In this document: one piece after another, positions 54,586 through 58,482 of the stretch
Layout: every line of letters starts with the position of its first letter
How positions within the stretch are numbered: the first letter of the stretch is position 1
Assembly (NCBI GenBank): GCA_934438085.1
Contig: CAKSBC010000015.1
Span: 1-58,482 of the forward strand
Source of the DNA: an uncultured Lachnospiraceae bacterium
GTDB taxonomy: Bacteria; Bacillota; Clostridia; Lachnospirales; Lachnospiraceae
DNA length: 58,482 bases
Direction: 5' to 3'
Program-made: the position numbers and the translations under genes
The notes under the pieces: generated by a model
Told to the model about the DNA's origin: nothing
Seen by the model: only the letters and a program-made list of their open reading frames with translations
The model's database searches: none

Positions 54586-54604
54586 GCCGGTGTTTTCGTC
54601 CGGC
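54586..54604 (+). promoter_or_regulatory. Hairpin abutting the HD-protein ribosome binding site
   Basis: GCCGG...CCGGC (54586-54590 and 54600-54604, nine-base T-rich loop) ends directly at the AGGAGG of the gene at 54624. It could influence translation; otherwise 54467-54623 shows only AT-rich sequence. Confidence 0.35.
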
Positions 54605-54623
54605 AGGAGGCATTTTAAATACA

Positions 54624-55118
54624 ATGAATCTTTCTGAAAAAACCTGCAGCTTTATCAATAATTATCCGGATATCATCAAGAACAGCGATTATATCAAGCT
54701 TCGTGATATTCCGAGACACGGATACACCAATACCTTTGACCATTCGATGAGAGTGGCACGACTTTCATACCTCATTGCAGAGCGTTTAGGTGCCGATAAG
54801 GAAAGTGCAGTTAAGGCAGCCCTGCTACACGATTTTTGTCTGATTGACTATCGCGCTGAGGACTATAAAAAGCCGGAGGGTGAATCCTGTTATCTTATAA
54901 AGCATCCTAAGGACGCTGTTATAAATTCAAGAGAATATAAGCTTACCTTGAAAGAGGAGAGAGCTATACTTACTCATATGTTTCCCTTAGGACCTATGCC
55001 TACAAGCAAAACAGGATGGATACTGACAATAGCTGATAAAATTGCAGCTGCATATGAATGCTGCGGAGGCTTCATCCTCAATATGGCTTCATTATATTTT
55101 GGAAAAAGCGCAGCCTGA
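54624..55118 (+). CDS. HD domain protein
   Basis: A 164-residue protein with an HD phosphohydrolase pattern: TFDHSMRVARLSYLIAERLG (His 40), ALLHDFCLIDY (His 69, Asp 70), HMFPLGPMP (His near 116) and IADKIAAAYE (Asp). It is probably a metal-dependent nucleotide phosphohydrolase; the substrate is unknown. AGGAGG is 13-14 bases before the ATG. Confidence 0.82.
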   Translation: MNLSEKTCSFINNYPDIIKNSDYIKLRDIPRHGYTNTFDHSMRVARLSYLIAERLGADKESAVKAALLHDFCLIDYRAEDYKKPEGESCYLIKHPKDAVINSREYKLTLKEERAILTHMFPLGPMPTSKTGWILTIADKIAAAYECCGGFILNMASLYFGKSAA

Positions 55119-55150
55119 TCCATACAAAATCGAAAGGATACATTTAATAT

Positions 55151-55417
55151 ATGGAGAGAGAATATAAGGGACTTGCAGATGTAGCACTTGCTACAAGAGA
55201 GCTTGATAATTACGGAGAGGACAATGTTCAGCTCAACTATGATACTGTAAATGATAAAGTCTGGATAGATCCGCTTGATTCACTTGCAAGAAGCTCTGTA
55301 ATCAAATACGAGGATGAGAACATTATCCACTGCGGAGTATTATGTCATCCTTCTACAAGACGCGAGATAAGAGAGCAGATAGAAAGAACTTTAAGAGATC
55401 TTTCAATTGAATATTGA
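55151..55417 (+). CDS. Protein of unknown function
   Basis: An 88-residue, charged protein with two short repeat-like beta strands (NVQLNYDTVNDKVWIDP) and a C-terminal helix (TRREIREQIERTL). GAAAGGA lies upstream and a strong terminator follows at 55441. I do not recognise a family. It lies 32 bases after the HD gene, suggesting one transcript. Confidence 0.65.
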   Translation: MEREYKGLADVALATRELDNYGEDNVQLNYDTVNDKVWIDPLDSLARSSVIKYEDENIIHCGVLCHPSTRREIREQIERTLRDLSIEY

Positions 55418-55440
55418 TCTTAATATAATTATTCCTAACT

Positions 55441-55475
55441 GGGCGGGACAGCAGATGAAGCTGTCTCGCTCTTTT
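55441..55475 (+). terminator. Terminator after the 88-residue gene
   Basis: GGGCGGGACAGC pairs with GCTGTCTCGCTC over 12 positions (two G-U) around AGATGAA, followed by TTTT. Confidence 0.88.
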
Positions 55476-55572
55476 CGTGTTTGTTATAAAAATAACAATT
55501 ATCTGATTCCCTGGAAAATTTATAATTTGTTTTTTTAACAATTTATTATATTATAGTGATGTAAAAAAGTAT

Positions 55573-55621
55573 GGGGCACTCTGTTTGTTCTGCATAAACA
55601 AGCAATGATGTCTCATTTTTT
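55573..55621 (+). terminator. Possible attenuator in the OPT leader
   Basis: GGGGCA (55573-55578) can pair with TGTCTC (55609-55614), enclosing TTGTT...AACAA, and is followed by six T. It lies about 80 bases before the OPT start, in a leader of about 140 bases. A second dyad, CTGCA...TGCAG, follows near 55643-55658. Regulation is not proven; no known riboswitch is recognised. Confidence 0.35.
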
Positions 55622-55703
55622 ATGTTAGGGGAGAGGCTATCACTGCAGCGCATTGCAGCATTAGTCATCCAAAAGATATTTTTATAGGAAAGAGGGCATT
55701 ATT

Positions 55704-57620
55704 ATGGACAACAATAACGAATTCAAGCCATATGTACCCGCGGATAAGGTTATGCCGGAGTTTTCAGTTACAGCTGCAATTCTCGGATGTTTGCTTGCAG
55801 TTCTTTTCGGCGCTGCAAACGCATACCTTGGTTTACGTGTTGGACTGACTGTATCAGCATCAATTCCTGCTGCTGTTATTTCAATGGGTGTTATCCGTAT
55901 TATCATGAAGAAGGATTCCATCCTTGAGAACAACATGGTTCAGACCATCGGTTCTGCAGGTGAATCTCTTGCTGCCGGTGCTATTTTCACACTTCCGGCT
56001 GTATTCATGTGGGCTATGGAAGGAAAATGCGACACACCTGGTCTTATTTCTATTACTCTTATCGCACTTTGCGGCGGTATCCTTGGAGTTCTTTTCATGG
56101 TTCCGCTTCGTAATGCATTGATAGTAGAAGAGCACGGTACACTTCCTTATCCTGAAGGAACAGCATGTGCCGAGGTACTTCTTGCAGGTGAGGCAGGCGG
56201 AGACAAGGCTTCTGTAGTATTTACAGGTTTAGGTTTAGCTGCAGCATATAAGTTCATCACTGACGGACTTAAGTTATTCCCAAGTGAGGTTGCATTCGAT
56301 ATCAAGACACCTTCTTATACATGCGGATTCGGTCTTGATGTACTTCCGGCGCTTGCAGGAGTAGGATATATCTGCGGTATTGATATTTCCGGCAACATGT
56401 TTGCAGGCGGTATCCTTTCATTCCTCGTATTCATTCCGGCTATCACATATTTCGGCGGAGACAGCCTTTCTGTAGTTAAGGATGCAGCAGGTAATGCAAT
56501 GGCATTCAACATGCTTTCACCCGGAGCAATATGGAGCAACTACATCCGTTACATCGGTGCCGGTGCGGTTGCAGCAGGCGGACTTATCAGCCTTATCAAG
56601 TCATTCCCAATGATGATCAGCACTTTCGTTAAAGCTATGCAGGGCTTTGGTAAGAGCGCAGATACAGATGATCGTCTTTCTAAGAACATGTCAGGTAAGT
56701 CATTACTTATCGGAATTATTGCAGTAGTTATCGTTATGTGGCTTCTTCCGGCTATACCGATCACACTTCCTGGTGCTGTTCTCATCGTTATTTTCGGTTT
56801 CTTCTTTGCATCGGTTTCATCAAGAATGGTAGGAATCGTAGGAAGCAGTAACAACCCTGTTTCAGGTATGGCTATTGCTACACTTATCGTTACTACATTC
56901 ATTTTTAAGTCTATCGGAATGACCGGAGTAGAAGGAATGGTTGCAGCTATCAGCGTTGGTACAGTTATCTGTATTATCGCAGCCATCGCAGGTGATGCTT
57001 CACAGGACCTTAAGACAGGTTATATTGTTGGTGCTACACCAAAGGCTCAGCAGTTAGGTGAGATATTAGGTTCTGTCATTGCAGCATTCGCTATAGGCGG
57101 AGTTATGTATCTCCTTCATGCAGCATGGGGCTTCGGTTCAGAGGCTATACCTGCACCTCAGGCTTCACTTATGAAGATGGTAGTTGAAGGCGTTATGGGC
57201 GGAACACTTCCTTGGACACTTATTTTCATGGGCATGTTCATTGCAATAGCAGTTGAGATCCTCGGAAAGCCTGTAATGGCATTCGCAGTAGGTCTTTACC
57301 TTCCAATCTACCTCAGTGCACCGATCTTTGCAGGCGGAGTACTCAGATGGTTCATCGAGAAGAAGAGAAAGTATGCAAATGAGGAAGATAGAAGCGAAAG
57401 CGTAGAGCGCGGAGTTCTTTATTCTTCAGGTCTTATAGCAGGTGAGGGTCTTGTTGGCATCCTTCTTGCAGTACTTGCAGTTGCAGGAGCTGATCCTGAT
57501 CTTTCATCAATCTATGGTGACAGCTTTGCAACAACAGGCGGCTATGTAGGACTTGCAGCGTTCATTCTCCTCCTTTTAAGCTTTGTTTACTTCAGCAAGG
57601 TTAAAAAGAAGAATGCATAA
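55704..57620 (+). CDS. OPT family oligopeptide transporter
   Basis: A 638-residue membrane protein with about 15 hydrophobic segments. OPT features include the N-terminal FSVTAAILGCLLAVLFGAAN, NAYLGLRVG, PYPEGTACAEVLLAGE, GSSNNPVSGM and GDASQDLKTGYIVGATPKAQQ. OPT proteins carry oligopeptides or metal chelates by proton coupling. AAAGAGGG precedes the ATG. Its stop overlaps the PqqD-like gene by 8 bases. Confidence 0.94.
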   Translation: MDNNNEFKPYVPADKVMPEFSVTAAILGCLLAVLFGAANAYLGLRVGLTVSASIPAAVISMGVIRIIMKKDSILENNMVQTIGSAGESLAAGAIFTLPAVFMWAMEGKCDTPGLISITLIALCGGILGVLFMVPLRNALIVEEHGTLPYPEGTACAEVLLAGEAGGDKASVVFTGLGLAAAYKFITDGLKLFPSEVAFDIKTPSYTCGFGLDVLPALAGVGYICGIDISGNMFAGGILSFLVFIPAITYFGGDSLSVVKDAAGNAMAFNMLSPGAIWSNYIRYIGAGAVAAGGLISLIKSFPMMISTFVKAMQGFGKSADTDDRLSKNMSGKSLLIGIIAVVIVMWLLPAIPITLPGAVLIVIFGFFFASVSSRMVGIVGSSNNPVSGMAIATLIVTTFIFKSIGMTGVEGMVAAISVGTVICIIAAIAGDASQDLKTGYIVGATPKAQQLGEILGSVIAAFAIGGVMYLLHAAWGFGSEAIPAPQASLMKMVVEGVMGGTLPWTLIFMGMFIAIAVEILGKPVMAFAVGLYLPIYLSAPIFAGGVLRWFIEKKRKYANEEDRSESVERGVLYSSGLIAGEGLVGILLAVLAVAGADPDLSSIYGDSFATTGGYVGLAAFILLLLSFVYFSKVKKKNA

Positions 57621-57960
57621 GAAAAATAACAAAAATGCTTTAGATCTTATTCCAAAAATTATCTTAAACGAATGGAACATAAATGAAAACGGAATGGTAG
57701 TAGTAACCGTTGAAAACAAAGGTTTCTTCAATAAGGTAGCTCAGATGTTTTTTCACAGACCAAAGGTGAGCTACATAAGATTAGATGAGTTTGGAAGCTG
57801 CGTATTCAGAAATATTGACGGAAGTAAAACTATATATGAAATTGGGCAGGAGCTTATAAAGGAATATCCTGACTCTTCATATCAGTTATATGAGCGCCTT
57901 ACAAAATATTTCGAGATACTTCGCAGCAATAAATATATCGGCTTTATAAATGCGAATTGA
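57613..57960 (+). CDS. PqqD-like (RRE fold) protein
   Basis: A 115-residue protein with the PqqD pattern in its second half: FRNIDGSKTIYEIGQELI, then a helical segment and NKYIGFINAN. PqqD-type domains bind leader peptides of ribosomally made, modified peptides. No radical SAM partner or precursor peptide is seen in the window. ATG 57613 overlaps the OPT stop by 8 bases; a longer frame from 57583 is unlikely. The tight coupling suggests a shared job with the transporter. Confidence 0.75.
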   Translation: MHKKNNKNALDLIPKIILNEWNINENGMVVVTVENKGFFNKVAQMFFHRPKVSYIRLDEFGSCVFRNIDGSKTIYEIGQELIKEYPDSSYQLYERLTKYFEILRSNKYIGFINAN

Positions 57961-58018
57961 TCCCGGCATACGATCTTAATGTAAAAACTTCAGTCAAACT
58001 GAATAATAGATCAAAAAT

Positions 58019-58064
58019 AAGAAAGTACATTCCTAAAGAAAAATAGGTGTGTACTTTCTTTTTT
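58019..58064 (+). terminator. Terminator after the OPT-PqqD pair
   Basis: AAGAAAGTACA pairs with TGTACTTTCTT, with an inner CCTA/TAGG, and TTTT follows. The remaining sequence to 58339 is very AT-rich and shows no gene. Confidence 0.85.
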
Positions 58065-58339
58065 AGTCGTAAAATCAGAGGAGACATTGAAAATATAAGA
58101 GTAAATCTTCGAGATATATCTATTCGCAAAACCCAGGTTTTACGAAACGTTCGTGTAAAAATCAGCAAGATCCTGAGCTTATTTATTATGATATATTATA
58201 TTCTATATAATTCCTCATAATAATTCTTCATATATAAAGTAATTAATCATATTCGCAACAATATGTTTTATGATAAAATATATCATCTATAATTATTTTA
58301 CTTATATTACAATTAACATTGAGTTTAATATACAAAAAT

Positions 58340-58482
58340 ATGATTAATGATAAATCTTTCAAAAACAATAAGGGCTTCACGCTTCAAGAATTACTTATAG
58401 TCATAGCTATCATCGCTATACTTATTGCTGTTACAATTCAGATATTTTCTGCTTCTCTTGAAAAAAGCCGCCGTGCAGTTGA
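58340..58482 (+). CDS. Type IV prepilin-like protein (cut by window end)
   Basis: From ATG 58340 the frame stays open to the end, 47 codons. It has the prepilin cleavage pattern KG|FTLQELL: a basic leader of 12 residues, Gly before Phe+1, Glu+5, then a hydrophobic helix (LLIVIAIIAILIAVTIQIF). It is likely a type IV pilin or pseudopilin. No ribosome binding site precedes it; a TAATAT ends 8 bases before the ATG. Confidence 0.8.
   Translation, partial: MINDKSFKNNKGFTLQELLIVIAIIAILIAVTIQIFSASLEKSRRAV

Noticed and set aside
1..58482. CRISPR arrays, tRNA or rRNA genes, prophage modules, toxin-antitoxin pairs
   Set aside because: I saw no regularly spaced repeats, no tRNA cloverleaf apart from the tRNA-like part of tmRNA, and no phage structural genes.

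Overview
The window looks like chromosome from a low-GC Gram-positive anaerobe of the class Clostridia, most likely family Lachnospiraceae (Butyrivibrio or Pseudobutyrivibrio-like; this is inference from gene content). The supporting signals are SepF, RecU, YqeK and RsfS, a T-box leader, a lysine riboswitch, the acetylated diaminopimelate branch (DapH plus an M20 deacetylase), strong AGGAGG-type ribosome binding sites and a split transketolase. Almost every gene is on the plus strand. The only convincing minus-strand genes are a 109-residue unknown (22525-22854) and a tyrosine recombinase (52583-53632).

Region 1 (1-18.1 kb) begins with the RNase P RNA gene and its promoter. It continues with a cytidylate-kinase-like protein, an EF-G paralogue, two overlapping secreted TIM-barrel-type proteins (DUF5722 and DUF4015), uvrC, leuS, a VanW-domain protein, pheS-pheT, secG and smpB, and ends with the tmRNA gene ssrA, which encodes the tag AEDNFALAA.

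Region 2 (18.1-26.2 kb) is the accessory part. It has a decayed reading frame just after ssrA, a small zinc-ribbon protein, a Cys/Met-metabolism PLP enzyme, a 61-residue unknown, an IS1182-type insertion sequence lying between two intact terminators, the minus-strand unknown, and a tryptophan-type T-box followed by a TrpXYZ-like ABC transporter.

Region 3 (26.4-33.1 kb) is a lysine and diaminopimelate operon: riboswitch with terminator, then dapA, dapB, dapH, lysA, an N-acetyl-diaminopimelate deacetylase and aspartate kinase. asd and the aminotransferase are absent, so the pathway is completed elsewhere.

Region 4 (33.1-48.3 kb) is dense housekeeping: a dGTPase, dnaG, trmK, a Nif3-like protein, a nucleoside kinase, lepB, rbgA, rnhB, yraN, recU, rplU-rpmA, obgE, yhbY, yqeK, rsfS, nadD, sepF, lspA and an RluD-type pseudouridine synthase. 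Many pairs overlap by 1-20 bases. rpoD is missing from its usual place between dnaG and trmK. The L27 gene lacks the Firmicutes N-terminal extension and no prp gene separates it from rplU.

Region 5 (48.3-58.5 kb) holds a large NlpC/P60-type exported protein, the split transketolase, the recombinase, a rhomboid protease, an HD-domain protein, an unknown 88-residue protein, an OPT oligopeptide transporter overlapping a PqqD-like gene, and a prepilin cut by the window end.

No wholly new defence or mobile system is obvious. The most interesting leads are the OPT-PqqD pair, the L27/Prp co-loss, the two readable riboregulators, the gene remnant beside ssrA, and several genes whose -10 boxes sit directly on their start codons.
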